From: VFMC01 sp050248155
Lineage (GTDB): Bacteria > Actinomycetota > Acidimicrobiia > Acidimicrobiales > Ilumatobacteraceae
Direction of reading: 5' to 3'
Assembly: GCA_050248155.1 (NCBI GenBank)
Contig: JBFWSW010000005.1
Coordinates: 62,001-126,000, forward strand
DNA: 64,000 bases
Shown here one piece after another: positions 1 to 10,865 of this stretch (the stretch's first letter is position 1; every line of letters begins with the position of its first letter). The notes beneath the pieces were generated by a model. The model saw only the letters and a list, made by a program, of their open reading frames with translations. It was not told the origin of the DNA and did no database searches. The translations under genes and the position numbers were made by a program.

Positions 1-1189
1 GGCCGACCCGGTCGCGGTGCTTCGCGAGCGCGCTGCGCTCGACCACCACGCGCAGGCGCTCGAATCGCTCGGCGACCACGGCGGGCTCGACGAAGCGATC
101 GGTCATCGTCGCCGCCTCGGTGCCGTCGCGCGGCGAGAAGACGAACGTGTAGGCGTAGTCGTACTCGGCGGCCGCGGCGACCTCGAGCGTGCGCTCGAAG
201 TCGGCGTCGGTCTCGCCGGGGAAGCCGACGATGATGTCGGTCGACACGGCGAGATCGGCGACCGTCGCGCGCGCGAGCGAGAGGCGCTCGAGGTATCGGG
301 CTGCGGTGTACCCACGATGCATGAGCGACAGGACGCGGTCGGAGCCGCTCTGCAACGGGTAGTGCAGGTGCTCGCACACGGCCGGAGTCGCCGCCATCGC
401 GGCGAAGGTCTCGGGCCGCATGTCCTTCGGATGCGGGCTGGTGAAGCGCACGCGCCGGATCCCGTCGATCTGACCGACGGCTGCCAGCAGGTCGGCGAAC
501 AGCGGGCGCAGCCGCGCGTCGGTGTCGCCGTCGCGTCGCGATGCGACCTGCAGGTCGCGGCCGTAGCTGTTGACGTTCTGCCCGAGCAGAGTGACCTCGG
601 TGACTCCTTGCGCGGCCAGCAGCCGCACCTCGTCGATGATGTCGCCGAACGGACGGCTGATCTCGGCGCCGCGCACGCTGGGTACGATGCAGAACGCGCA
701 GGAGTTGTCGCAGCCGATCTGGATCGTGACCCACGCGTTGTAGGACGTCTCGCGCCGGACCGGCAGCGCCGACGGGAAGAGCGCGTGCTCGTCGACGACG
801 GCCTCGTCGAAGATCTCGGTGATCGCACCGTGGATCGTCGCGTGGTGCAGCAGCTCGGCCGCGCGGTGCACGTTGTGCGTGCCGAGCACGACGTCGGTCC
901 ATGGTGCACGCTGGCGCACCACGTCGCGGTCCTTCTGGGCGAGGCAGCCCGACACGACGATCTGGCGGCCCTCCTTCTTGTCCTTCCAGGACTTCAGGTG
1001 ACCGAGGTTGCCGTACAGCTTGTTGTCGGCGTTCTCACGGATGCAGCAGGTGTTGAGCACGACGACGTCGGCGTCGGCCTCGTCGTCGACCGGGACGAAG
1101 CCGTCGGCGTCGAGCAACCCGGCGATGCGCTCGGAGTCGTGTTCGTTCATCTGGCACCCGTAGGTGCGCACCACATAGCTGCGGGCCAC
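1..1189 (-). CDS. miaB: tRNA-2-methylthio-N6-dimethylallyladenosine synthase MiaB (3' end outside window)
   Basis: Radical-SAM methylthiotransferase that adds a methylthio group to i6A37 of tRNAs reading UNN codons. About 396 codons are visible; the C-terminal TRAM region lies beyond the left edge. The N-terminal UPF0004 domain shows YGCQMNEHDSE, then LNTCCIREN and SGCLAQ, which supply the three cysteines of the auxiliary cluster. The radical-SAM motif CDNSCAFCIVP follows, then LLGQNVNSYG and the PLQSGSDRVL stretch, all typical of MiaB rather than MtaB or RimO. I chose GTG at 1189; an alternative start cannot be excluded because the upstream frame is open for a few codons. MiaB often lies near recA in actinobacteria, as here. 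Confidence 0.93.
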   Translation of the reverse strand, partial: MARSYVVRTYGCQMNEHDSERIAGLLDADGFVPVDDEADADVVVLNTCCIRENADNKLYGNLGHLKSWKDKKEGRQIVVSGCLAQKDRDVVRQRAPWTDVVLGTHNVHRAAELLHHATIHGAITEIFDEAVVDEHALFPSALPVRRETSYNAWVTIQIGCDNSCAFCIVPSVRGAEISRPFGDIIDEVRLLAAQGVTEVTLLGQNVNSYGRDLQVASRRDGDTDARLRPLFADLLAAVGQIDGIRRVRFTSPHPKDMRPETFAAMAATPAVCEHLHYPLQSGSDRVLSLMHRGYTAARYLERLSLARATVADLAVSTDIIVGFPGETDADFERTLEVAAAAEYDYAYTFVFSPRDGTEAATMTDRFVEPAVVAERFERLRVVVERSALAKHRDRVG

Positions 1190-1220
1190 GGCCGACCAGG
1201 CTACCGGTGCCGCTGCGGGC

Positions 1221-1646
1221 TCAGCCCGAGCCCGGTGCCGCCCACTCCGGGCTCATCGGGTTGTACGCGACCTCCCACAGGTGGCCGTCGGGGTCGGCCA
1301 CGTAGCCCAAGTAGCCGCCCCAGTCGGTGGACCGGGGCGGCTTCAAGGACGTGGCTCCCGCGGACAGGAAGGCGTCGTACATGCGGTCGACGCCGGCGGT
1401 CGATTCGGCGTTGATCGCGATCGAGACGCCGCGGAACTCGTCGGACGTGCGCGGTGTGACCTCGGCATCGGCAGCGAGGTCGTCGACGCCCCAGAGCGCG
1501 ATGGCAACGTTGCCGAGCTGGAAGAAGGCCACCTCGCCCTCGACGCCACCCGACTGCTCCCATCCGATCGCCTGGTAGAACGCGATCGAACGAGCGAGGT
1601 CGCGCACGCCGAGGGTGACGAGGCTGAGGTGTGCCGGCACGCCCAT
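1221..1646 (-). CDS. VOC (glyoxalase/bleomycin resistance) family protein
   Basis: A 141-aa single-module vicinal-oxygen-chelate protein. The pattern is typical: HLSLVTLGVRDLARSIAFYQ at the N-terminus, a central strand FFQLGNVAIALWG, and the terminal YVADPDGHLWEVAYNP strand with a Glu in the usual metal-ligand place. This subfamily is usually annotated as glyoxalase-like without known substrate. It ends 31 bp from miaB and begins 4 bp past the recA stop on the same strand, so it may be carried on the recA transcript. Substrate unknown. Confidence 0.85.
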   Translation of the reverse strand: MGVPAHLSLVTLGVRDLARSIAFYQAIGWEQSGGVEGEVAFFQLGNVAIALWGVDDLAADAEVTPRTSDEFRGVSIAINAESTAGVDRMYDAFLSAGATSLKPPRSTDWGGYLGYVADPDGHLWEVAYNPMSPEWAAPGSG

Positions 1647-1650
1647 GCCG

Positions 1651-3783
<2,133 letters not shown>

Positions 3784-3965
3784 CTGCTGCTCCGTTCCTG
3801 CCTGATGTTGAGGGTGAGGACCGAGTCGCACGGCCCCGATTGCTGTGAGCGGCACCATACGGAGCGGGTGTGACAGGGTTTCGCTGACCCTGCTGGCCCT
3901 GACCGCCGATCGAGTTGATCGGCAGTGCTTCGAATGATCCACGATGACGTCGTTCGAACGACAGC

Positions 3966-3994
3966 AGTGTAGTTACGAACAACTGTTCGATCAA
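3966..3994 (-). promoter_or_regulatory. recA promoter
   Basis: On the minus strand a -35 TTGATC (3989-3994) and a -10 TACACT (3966-3971) are separated by exactly 17 bp. The predicted start of transcription is near 3959, where a perfect 14-bp palindrome built on GTTCGAAC lies (3949-3962). The promoter contains the SOS box in its spacer. Confidence 0.75.
3976..3989. promoter_or_regulatory. LexA-binding SOS box
   Basis: CGAAC-AACT-GTTCG is a perfect inverted repeat matching the actinobacterial/Gram-positive LexA consensus CGAAC-N4-GTTCG. It occupies the spacer of the recA promoter, so bound LexA would block RNA polymerase. It may also affect the divergent gene at 4144. Confidence 0.88.
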
Positions 3995-4143
3995 GCATCG
4001 GTGCTCGTTGCGACGAAGAGCGCCGGATGCGGACCAGACGAGCGCCGAACTTGCGGGCTCTCGACCAGGGCGGGACGATTCGCCCGAAAGTGATCCGAAC
4101 GACCCATACGGCCGACGGCGTGGTCCGCCTAGGGTCGGATTCG

Positions 4144-6300
4144 GTGAAAGTCGGCGGCAGCGGAGCTCGTCGGCGCCGTCCACTGCTGCTGAGCCTTGCG
4201 ACCGTCGGTCTCGTCGCGGGCGCAGCCGCGCTCGTGCCCGATGCTCGGCCGCAGATCGCGACGGCGACCGGTGTCGATCTGTCTCGCATCGTCAACCCCG
4301 TGCCCGCGTCGTGGACGCCCGGCATGGTCGACGGGCGAGTCTTCGCCGTCGCGCAGGTCGGTGACCAGATGGTGGTCGGGGGCTCGTTCAGCGCGGTGGA
4401 GCGAAACGGCCAGCAGGTCTCACGAAGCGGCATCGTCGCCTTCGACGCCACGACCGGAGTGATCAACACCGGCTTCCACCCACAGCTGAACGGTGACGTC
4501 GAGGCGCTGCTGCCCGGCCCGGTCGACGGGACGGTGTACGTCGGCGGGTCGTTCACCACCGTCGACGGAGCGGCGCGCCCTCGGCTCGTCCTGCTCCGGG
4601 TCGCCGACGGCAGCCGGGTCACCACCTTCGACGGCGCGACGATCCCGACCGGCACGGTGAAGGACATCGAGCGTGTCGGTGGGCGGCTGTTCGTCGCGGG
4701 CACCTTCACCCAGGTCTCCGGCATCTCGCACCGAGGACTCGTCGCCCTCGATGCGACGACCGGCGACGTCGATCCGTACGTCGGGCTCTCGTTCACCGGA
4801 CACCACAACTACGACGGCACCGGCGCGATCGGGGGTGTCGGACCAGCCGAGCTGGCGATCTCGCCGGACGGTTCGACGATGGTCGCGATCGGCAACTTCA
4901 CCGACGTGTCCGGCGCGTCGCGAGACCAGGTCGCCATGATCGACCTCGGGGCGAGCGCCTCGACCGTTCGGGCGAACTGGAACACCAACCGGTACACCCC
5001 GCCGTGCGATGCCGAGCTGTACGACAGCTACATCCGCGACGTCGACTTCTCCCCCGACGGCAGCTACTTCGCGATCGTCGCGGTCGGTGACCGGTCGGAG
5101 GGAACCCTCTGCGACACGCTGACGCGCTGGGAGACCACGGCGACCGGTGCCGACGTCCAACCGACCTGGATCCTCGACTCGGGCGGCGACACCCTCTCGG
5201 CGGTCGCCGTCACCACCGGTGCGATCTACGTCGGCGGCCATCAGCGATGGCTGAACAACCCCGACGGTGCCGACTTCGCCGGGCCTGGCGCCGTGCCACG
5301 ACCCGGACTCGGCGCGGTCGACCCGGTCGCCGGACTGCCCCTCGAGTGGAACCCCGGCCGCAACCCTCGCGGCATCGGTGTCTCGGCGCTCCACGTCACG
5401 CCGGAGGGGCTGTGGGTCGGCTCCGACACCGACTGGATCGGCGATCGCCAGTACGAGCGACCGAAGCTCGCGTTCTTCCCGATCGAAGGTGGCGAGGTTG
5501 CGCCGACCGGCCAGTCGCCCGAGCTACCGGGCAGCGTCTACGTCGCGACCGATCAGCTCCGCCGCAGCGGGTCGAACGGCACCGTCTTCACCACACCGTC
5601 GACCGTCACCACGAGCGGCGGCATGTCGTGGTCGACGGTGACCGCTGCCGTGCAGATCGACGACGTCCTCTACTACACCCGGTCGGACCGGATGCTGTAC
5701 CGCCGCACCTTCGACGGCACCACCTTCGGCCCACAACAGTCGATCGATCCGTACAACGACCCGATCTGGTCGAACGTCAACACCGGATCGGGCAACCTCT
5801 ATCGCGGCGCACGACCCGACTGGTACGACGAGCTGCCGTCCCTCACCGGGATGGCCTACCGCAACGGCAGGCTCTACTACACCCTCGCCGGCAGCTCACG
5901 CCTCTACTACCGGCGCTTCTCGCCGGAGAGCGGCATCGTCAGCGCGGAGCGATTCGAGGCGCCGGGCGTGACCCTCAGCGGCACGACGGGCATGTTCCTC
6001 GACGGCGATCTGCTCTACACCGTGGCCGCGTCCACCGGTGCGTTGTCGGTGAGATCGTGGAACGGCGGGCTTCCCGGCGCGGCGAGCTCGGCGGTCAGCG
6101 GTCCGGCGATCGACGGCATCGACTGGCGAGGGCGTGCGCTCTTCGTGGGACCGGCCGGGCCCGACGTACCGCCCGACGACCCCAACGGCCCGACGCTGCC
6201 GACCACGCCGGTGACTCCGCCCGCGACCCCAGCGCGCCAGATCGAGGCAGCGGCACGCTCCGACGACCTCGCGCCTGCCGTGCGGCTCGGCGCACCCTGA
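4144..6300 (+). CDS. Secreted beta-propeller (delta-60-repeat-like) protein
   Basis: A 718-aa exported protein of unknown role. A signal peptide is clear: RRRR followed by LLLSLATVGLVAGAAALV. Repeats of the type VVGGSFSAV, YVGGSFTTVDG and FVAGTFTQVSG, each followed by LVALDATTGDVD or a similar strand, are characteristic of DUF5122 delta-60 and related beta-propellers in the first half. The second half has LYYTRSDRMLYRR and LYYTLAGSSRLYYRRFSP-type repeats, and a Pro/Thr-rich C-terminus follows. The frame is open back to an ATG at 4027, but that start would put a 53-residue leader before the signal peptide; GTG 4144 is preferred. It runs divergently from recA. Confidence 0.75.
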   Translation: MKVGGSGARRRRPLLLSLATVGLVAGAAALVPDARPQIATATGVDLSRIVNPVPASWTPGMVDGRVFAVAQVGDQMVVGGSFSAVERNGQQVSRSGIVAFDATTGVINTGFHPQLNGDVEALLPGPVDGTVYVGGSFTTVDGAARPRLVLLRVADGSRVTTFDGATIPTGTVKDIERVGGRLFVAGTFTQVSGISHRGLVALDATTGDVDPYVGLSFTGHHNYDGTGAIGGVGPAELAISPDGSTMVAIGNFTDVSGASRDQVAMIDLGASASTVRANWNTNRYTPPCDAELYDSYIRDVDFSPDGSYFAIVAVGDRSEGTLCDTLTRWETTATGADVQPTWILDSGGDTLSAVAVTTGAIYVGGHQRWLNNPDGADFAGPGAVPRPGLGAVDPVAGLPLEWNPGRNPRGIGVSALHVTPEGLWVGSDTDWIGDRQYERPKLAFFPIEGGEVAPTGQSPELPGSVYVATDQLRRSGSNGTVFTTPSTVTTSGGMSWSTVTAAVQIDDVLYYTRSDRMLYRRTFDGTTFGPQQSIDPYNDPIWSNVNTGSGNLYRGARPDWYDELPSLTGMAYRNGRLYYTLAGSSRLYYRRFSPESGIVSAERFEAPGVTLSGTTGMFLDGDLLYTVAASTGALSVRSWNGGLPGAASSAVSGPAIDGIDWRGRALFVGPAGPDVPPDDPNGPTLPTTPVTPPATPARQIEAAARSDDLAPAVRLGAP

Positions 6301-6320
6301 CGGTCCGGACCGGAGGGACC

Positions 6321-6728
6321 TCAACCGCGATGTGCGGCCGCGTCGGCCAGCTCGGCCGCCTCGGGTGGGTGCACCCGGAGATCGAAGGCGAACCACAGGG
6401 TGTACGTGAACGGGTAGATCACCACGGGCACGACGGCTGCGACCGCCGCGAGCGCCAGCACGAACGGCAGCACCGGGATGTCGGGCGCAGTCATGACGAA
6501 GCCGACGACCATCGCGATGGTGAGCGCCCCGAAGGTGACGATGGTGTTCATCGTGAGCGCGCCCAGCTCGAAGCCCTCCTCTCGTCGCCACCGCAACCCG
6601 CACGTGCGGCACCGGTCGTAGCGCCGGAACCATCCGCGGATGAACGTGCGGCGGCTGGCGCACCACGGGCATCGCAGCGTGATCGCGCGCCATGCCATGC
6701 GCGGGAAGGTGTGTCGAGGGACATCCAC
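6321..6728 (-). CDS. DUF983-like membrane protein with zinc ribbon
   Basis: A 135-aa protein: an N-terminal CPWC...CRTC four-cysteine knuckle (residues about 20-43) precedes two transmembrane segments (about 59-79 and 87-113). This cysteine-pair plus two-helix layout is that of DUF983 proteins, whose function is not established. It converges with the propeller gene, 20 bp away, and diverges from the gene at 6793. Confidence 0.65.
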   Translation of the reverse strand: MDVPRHTFPRMAWRAITLRCPWCASRRTFIRGWFRRYDRCRTCGLRWRREEGFELGALTMNTIVTFGALTIAMVVGFVMTAPDIPVLPFVLALAAVAAVVPVVIYPFTYTLWFAFDLRVHPPEAAELADAAAHRG

Positions 6729-6792
6729 CCCGACACCCTAGGCGTGGACGTCTGAATCCCGCCCTGTGCGCGCCATCGGCCACAATGGCCAT

Positions 6793-7611
6793 GTGCAGCG
6801 CTCGTTCGCAGGTCTGTTGTTCGCGCTCGCGTTCGCGTGCGCATCACTCGCGGTGAGCGGCTTCCTGTTGCAGCGCACGCTGTTCTCGCCCAGCAGCAGC
6901 ACCGACAACGCCGAAGCGGTGCTCGGCGACCAGCAGATCCGGGACACGCTCGTCAACACGATCGCCACGGCGACGGCATTGCAGATGTACCCCGACGACG
7001 CCGTGGCCCGAGCCAACGTCGCCGTCGTCGTCGGCCAGGTCGCCGACGCGAAGCCGGGCGCTCCCCTGTTCGCCGACATCATCCGCGACGCGCACGCGCG
7101 GCTCATCGGCGAGCGCCGAACGGCCGTGCAGATCTCGCCGCAGCAACTGGTCGAGATCACGCGCGACCAGAGAGCATCGGTGCTCCCCGCGGTCATCCTC
7201 CCGGTCCCTGAGGTTGGTGCGCTGGAGAGAACCGACACTGTCCTCGGCTGGCTGGTGCCGATCAGCGCGATCGCCGCGCTGGCGCTGTTCGTGCTCTGCC
7301 TCCTGGCCCGTCCCGAGAAGGCGGCGCTCATCCGCACCCTCGGCATCGGGCTCGTCGTGCTCGCGGTGTTGACCTTCACCTTCGCCTGGATCGTGCCCCG
7401 GTTCGTGCCGCCCGCGCTCACCGGCAGCGTGTGGGGCCGCCTTCCGAGCCGCCTCGCGGATGGCGCCCTGCCGTTGACGGTCGGAGCGACGCTGCTCCTC
7501 CTGTCAGCCGGCCTGGCGATGTTCGTCGGTTCGGCGCGCATGGGTCGCACGCGCCGGTGGAGCCAGCCCGTGAGCACCTACCGCTACCGCGAAGAGCGTC
7601 GCTGGAGCTGA
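6793..7611 (+). CDS. Membrane protein with extracytoplasmic loop, function unknown
   Basis: About 272 aa. An N-terminal transmembrane helix (SFAGLLFALAFACASLAVSG) is followed by about 120 residues outside the membrane containing short helical segments (LGDQQIRDTLVNTIATATAL), then three hydrophobic segments near the C-terminus and a basic tail. The extracellular part and distal helices resemble actinobacterial integral membrane proteins of unknown function. The frame also offers GTG at 6766; GTG 6793 places the helix at the very N-terminus and is preferred. No known domain recognised. Confidence 0.6.
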   Translation: MQRSFAGLLFALAFACASLAVSGFLLQRTLFSPSSSTDNAEAVLGDQQIRDTLVNTIATATALQMYPDDAVARANVAVVVGQVADAKPGAPLFADIIRDAHARLIGERRTAVQISPQQLVEITRDQRASVLPAVILPVPEVGALERTDTVLGWLVPISAIAALALFVLCLLARPEKAALIRTLGIGLVVLAVLTFTFAWIVPRFVPPALTGSVWGRLPSRLADGALPLTVGATLLLLSAGLAMFVGSARMGRTRRWSQPVSTYRYREERRWS

Positions 7612-7628
7612 CCGCCGTCGGCCTCGAT

Positions 7629-7916
7629 TCAGTGACGAGTCGAGTTGAGGAGCGATCGCACCGAGCCCGCATCGTCGACCGCAGCCACGGCCCCGTCGGG
7701 CATCAGCAGCACCAGTCCACGACGGATGCTCGTCGCAGCCGATGCCAGCGCCGAGATCCCGTCCTCGTCGACCATCGGGACGTGGGCGAGATCGACCACG
7801 AGACGGCGGATGCCGAGTCTCCGCGCGTCGTCGACGGAGCGTTGCAGCGCGGGAGCTTCGGCGCAATCGAGCGGTCCGTCGATGGAGATGAACGCCTCGT
7901 CGTCGAGCACGATCAT
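7629..7916 (-). CDS. STAS-domain protein (anti-anti-sigma type)
   Basis: A 95-aa single STAS domain: ISIDGPLDCAEAPALQRSVDDA, then RLVVDLAHVPMVDEDGISAL. The Asp-Glu-Asp-Gly turn is where a phosphorylatable Ser usually sits in SpoIIAA/RsbV antagonists (DSSG-type motif), so the classical Ser is not obvious. ATG 7916 is chosen because the STAS fold starts there; the frame extends further upstream. Probable partner-switching regulator or a ligand-binding relative. Confidence 0.7.
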   Translation of the reverse strand: MIVLDDEAFISIDGPLDCAEAPALQRSVDDARRLGIRRLVVDLAHVPMVDEDGISALASAATSIRRGLVLLMPDGAVAAVDDAGSVRSLLNSTRH

Positions 7917-8016
7917 GGGTGTCCGCCCTTCTCGGTCGGCGACTCCGCGCACCGATCCGTCCGGGGAACCTTACTTGCCCTCGCCGGGACGGCCGGTCAA
8001 CACCGACCGCCGGGCA

Positions 8017-9390
8017 CTACCGCACCAACTCGTCGACGAACTCCTGGAAGACCTCGGCGTACCGCAGGGCGTCGGCCTCGCTGTGCATCACCGAGACGAG
8101 CCACTGCTCGTCGAGACCGGGCGGCAGCAGCACGCCACGGTTGATCCCGTGCATCCACTGTGCGAAGGCGAGGTCGAAGTCGGTGGCCTTGTAGTCGCGA
8201 TAGTTCTTGATGGGGTCGGGCGACCAGGTGACGCAACCCTTGGCCCCGAACTGCACCGTGTGTGCAGGCAGGCGCGCGGCATCGATCGTGCCTTGGCACA
8301 GCGCGACGAGCCGGGTGTTGAGATCGATGACGTCACGAGTGGCATCGGGTGTGCACACCTCGGCGAGGACCGCCTTGGCGGCAGCCATGCACAGCGGGTT
8401 GCCGTTGTAGGTGCCGAGATGGAGCACCTTGCCCAGCGTGATCTGGTCCATGCACTCGGCCGTGCCGCCGAAGGCGCCGAGCGGAAGACCGCCGCCGATG
8501 CTCTTGGCGAGGGTGACGAGATCGGGTTGCACCCCGAACACCCCGGTGGCCCCACCCCAACCGGCCGTGATGCCGGTCTTGACCTCGTCGAAGATGAGCA
8601 TCGTGCCGTACCTGCGCGTGAGCTCGCGGACGCCCTTCAGGTAACCGGACTGCGGCATGCAGATGCCGATGTTCTCCATCACCGGCTCGACGATGAACGC
8701 GGCGACGTCGCCGCCGGACAACACACGCTCGAGCGCGGCCAGGTTGTTGTACGGCACGATCTTGGTGTCGGCGAGCACAGCTCGCGTGATGCCGGCGGTC
8801 GCCGGGATCGCGCGGGGCTCGTCGGCCGGGCCGGCCTCCGAGACGGGAGGCTTCATCGAGATCATCACCTCGTCGTGGTGACCGTGGTAGCCGCCCTCGA
8901 CCTTGACGATCTTCTCTCGACCGGTCACACCGCGAGCGACGCGGATGGCGTCCATCGTCGCTTCGGTGCCCGAGTTCGTGAAGCGCCACATGGGCAGGCC
9001 GTAGCGCTGCCCGAGCAGTTCGGCGACCTCGGCGTTGAGCTCGCACGGGGTGACGAACAGAGTGCCGTTGTCCAGCTGGCGCTCGACGGCGTCGCGCACC
9101 AGCGGATGGCAGTGACCAGCGAACAACGCGCCGAACCCCATGTCGTAGTCGGTGTAGTGGTTGCCGTCGACGTCTTCCATCCACGACCCCTGCGCCCGGT
9201 CGACGACGATCGGGTGGGGGTCGTAGGCCTGGAAGCTGGACGGCACGCCGAGGGGGAGCACCTTGCGAGCCCGGTCGGTCGCGCGCTGCGAGCCGCGGGT
9301 GCGGTCGACGTAGACCTGCAGCTCACGAGCGGTGATCGCCTTGGCGCGTGTCACGAGCTCTTCGTGGCGGATGGATTCCGTTGCACTCAT
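8017..9390 (-). CDS. Class III PLP aminotransferase, glutamate-1-semialdehyde aminomutase-like
   Basis: 457 aa. Fold-type I, class III PLP enzyme. Visible motifs are WMEDVDGNHYTDYDMGFGALFAGHCHP, RFTNSGTEATMDAIRVAR (phosphate-binding), GGYHGHHDE, LIFDEVKTG, and the PLP-lysine motif TLAKSIGGGLPLGAFGG. These are the HemL-like signatures, but the protein is some 30 residues longer than classical HemL with an N-terminal extension, so it may be an aminomutase paralogue with another amino-ketone substrate rather than the tetrapyrrole enzyme. ATG 9390 gives the expected N-terminal helix. Single gene between a STAS gene and the tRNA cluster. Confidence 0.8.
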   Translation of the reverse strand: MSATESIRHEELVTRAKAITARELQVYVDRTRGSQRATDRARKVLPLGVPSSFQAYDPHPIVVDRAQGSWMEDVDGNHYTDYDMGFGALFAGHCHPLVRDAVERQLDNGTLFVTPCELNAEVAELLGQRYGLPMWRFTNSGTEATMDAIRVARGVTGREKIVKVEGGYHGHHDEVMISMKPPVSEAGPADEPRAIPATAGITRAVLADTKIVPYNNLAALERVLSGGDVAAFIVEPVMENIGICMPQSGYLKGVRELTRRYGTMLIFDEVKTGITAGWGGATGVFGVQPDLVTLAKSIGGGLPLGAFGGTAECMDQITLGKVLHLGTYNGNPLCMAAAKAVLAEVCTPDATRDVIDLNTRLVALCQGTIDAARLPAHTVQFGAKGCVTWSPDPIKNYRDYKATDFDLAFAQWMHGINRGVLLPPGLDEQWLVSVMHSEADALRYAEVFQEFVDELVR

Positions 9391-9481
9391 GGGATCGCCT
9401 TTACGGATCGCGTTTGCACAAGCCTAGTCAACGACGGATTTCGTGGTGAACGGCCTGCGGCACAACGCATCGTAATCGCCA

Positions 9482-9510
9482 TTGGAACTCCTGGGGTGGT
9501 CTGGCACAAT
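9482..9510 (+). promoter_or_regulatory. Promoter of the tRNA-His/tRNA-Lys cluster
   Basis: TTGGAA (9482-9487) and CACAAT (9505-9510) with a 17-bp spacer, ending 14 bp before the tRNA-His 5' end, as expected for a stable-RNA promoter. Confidence 0.55.
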
Positions 9511-9524
9511 GTGCACCCCTTCAT

Positions 9525-9598
<74 letters not shown>

Positions 9599-9662
9599 CT
9601 GGGCCCCCGGGCCTTGCGTTGTCGAGCGACAGTGGCACTCCATACACTGCCGCTCCGCAACT

Positions 9663-9734
9663 GCGCCTCTAGCTCAATGGCAGAGCAACGGACTCTTAAT
9701 CCGCAGGTTCTGGGTTCGAGTCCCAGGGGGCGCA
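9663..9734 (+). tRNA. tRNA-Lys (CTT)
   Basis: Acceptor GCGCCTC pairs with GGGGCGC, discriminator A73, D arm GCTC...GAGC, anticodon loop CTCTTAA (anticodon CTT, reads AAG), T arm CTGGG-TTCGAGT-CCCAG. One A-C mismatch opens the top of the anticodon stem. CCA is not encoded. It follows tRNA-His by 64 bp and is probably cotranscribed. Confidence 0.95.
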
Positions 9735-10035
9735 CACGTTGGTACTGGTCAGGGGTGCTTTTTCGTCGCACCGAACCCGCCGGGCCGAGTAGTCGTGGTG
9801 CCATAGACCCTCCGATAGATCGGAGAACATCTCCACGACGTCCTCCGATGTGGCGGCGACGAGCTCAATCCCAGCGGCCGCGCGCCCGAGAGCCCACCTC
9901 GCGTTGCGCGGGATGGTCGACAACACGCCCGATGGCGCGGTGATCGCCTCAAGATGCGTTCGGTGATGCGCGCTCGATGCGAGGACATGCCGGTGCTCCT
10001 CGCGAGTTCGGCGGACCGGCGTTCTGCGCTGTCGT
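9735..10035. other. Gene-poor segment downstream of tRNA-Lys
   Basis: No convincing gene. On the minus strand a short open frame (9696-9926) has plausible protein-like text in its first 50 codons (GIELVAATSEDVVEMFSD) but then runs into the antisense of tRNA-Lys. It could be the remnant of a small gene that once adjoined the toxin-antitoxin module. No repeat of the tRNA 3' end is seen. Confidence 0.3.
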
Positions 10036-10443
10036 TCAGCTGAGTTCGAGGCGTTCCACTGGTTGGCCGGTGAGTTCGGCGATGAGTTCGAAGTCCTTGT
10101 CGAGGTGGAGCACGGTGAGGTCCGCGAGTTCGGCGGTGGCCGCGATCAGGAGATCGGGAATCGACGGCGCTCTGTGCTGACCGCGTTCGGCGAGGGTCGA
10201 CTGCACCTCGAGTGCTCGGTCTTCGATCCGGGGTGTGAGGTACTCGACGGGCATCGACGAGATCGGCGGCTCGGCCAGCAGCATGCGATGGTCGGCGGCT
10301 GCGCGGGCGGAGTAACCGACCTCCAAACGGGTCACCGTGGAGATCCGGACGAGGCCGCGTTCGATCCGACTCACCCACTCGACCGCGTTGGTGGCCGCCG
10401 TCAGACGTACGAGTGCGGACTTGTCGACGAGCCAGGTCGTCAC
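10036..10443 (-). CDS. vapC: VapC-type PIN-domain ribonuclease toxin
   Basis: 135 aa, typical VapC length. PIN-domain acidic residues are present: Asp7 in WLVDKSALVRL, Glu41 in TRLEVGYSAR, Asp97 in IPDLLIAATAE and Asp115/117 in LDKDFELI. VapC toxins are Mg2+-dependent endoribonucleases, many cleaving tRNA or rRNA. Its ATG overlaps the vapB stop by 4 nt (10440-10443), the usual antitoxin-first order, so translation is coupled. Confidence 0.92.
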   Translation of the reverse strand: MTTWLVDKSALVRLTAATNAVEWVSRIERGLVRISTVTRLEVGYSARAAADHRMLLAEPPISSMPVEYLTPRIEDRALEVQSTLAERGQHRAPSIPDLLIAATAELADLTVLHLDKDFELIAELTGQPVERLELS

Positions 10444-10661
10444 GACCAGGCACCGGACATCACGTCCGGGTCGTCGAGATCACCGGCGAGGCTGGCCAAG
10501 CGGTCGAGATGGTCGACTGTGACGGGGCCCGAACCGCCGACCCGCTCGCGCTCGAGCGTCCGGCGGAGGTACTCGGTTCGCGACAGACCGACCCGCTTGG
10601 CACGGGCATCGATCGCTGCAACGACCTCGTCGGGGATGTCTCGAATGAGGATGTCGGTCAC
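10440..10661 (-). CDS. vapB: VapB-type antitoxin
   Basis: 73 aa. The N-terminal DNA-binding part (ILIRDIPDEVVAAIDARAKR, then GLSRTEYLRRTLERER) fits the ribbon-helix-helix/FitA class of VapB antitoxins, and the acidic tail would wrap the toxin. GTG 10661 is fixed by a complete Shine-Dalgarno AAGGAGGTGA about 4 nt upstream (near 10665-10674), unusually strong for this window. It would neutralise VapC and repress its own promoter through the palindrome at 10677-10694. Confidence 0.9.
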   Translation of the reverse strand: MTDILIRDIPDEVVAAIDARAKRVGLSRTEYLRRTLERERVGGSGPVTVDHLDRLASLAGDLDDPDVMSGAWS

Positions 10662-10676
10662 GACGTCACCTCCTTC

Positions 10677-10694
10677 TGATATCTCATGATATCA
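10677..10694. promoter_or_regulatory. Palindromic operator upstream of vapBC
   Basis: TGATATC-N4-GATATCA, a perfect inverted repeat with 7-bp arms, directly upstream of the vapB Shine-Dalgarno. It is A/T-rich in a G/C-rich region and probably also contains promoter sequence. Likely VapB or VapBC binding site. Confidence 0.7.
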
Positions 10695-10865
10695 AGCGAG
10701 CGCTCGACCTGGCAACCGCACGTCGCCCTCGAACGCACCGAACGCTCACCTCCGCCCGGACAGAACACCCGTCTCGCCGGTGACAACAACGCCGAGAACC
10801 GGCAGATCTGCACCCTCGCGCGTCATCGCGCGTCGTGACATTCCCGACGTCCTGCCGAACCTCTG

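Noticed and set aside
3784..3942. 53-codon N-terminal extension of RecA
   Set aside because: It lacks RecA similarity, has no Shine-Dalgarno, and covers the leader downstream of the SOS promoter.
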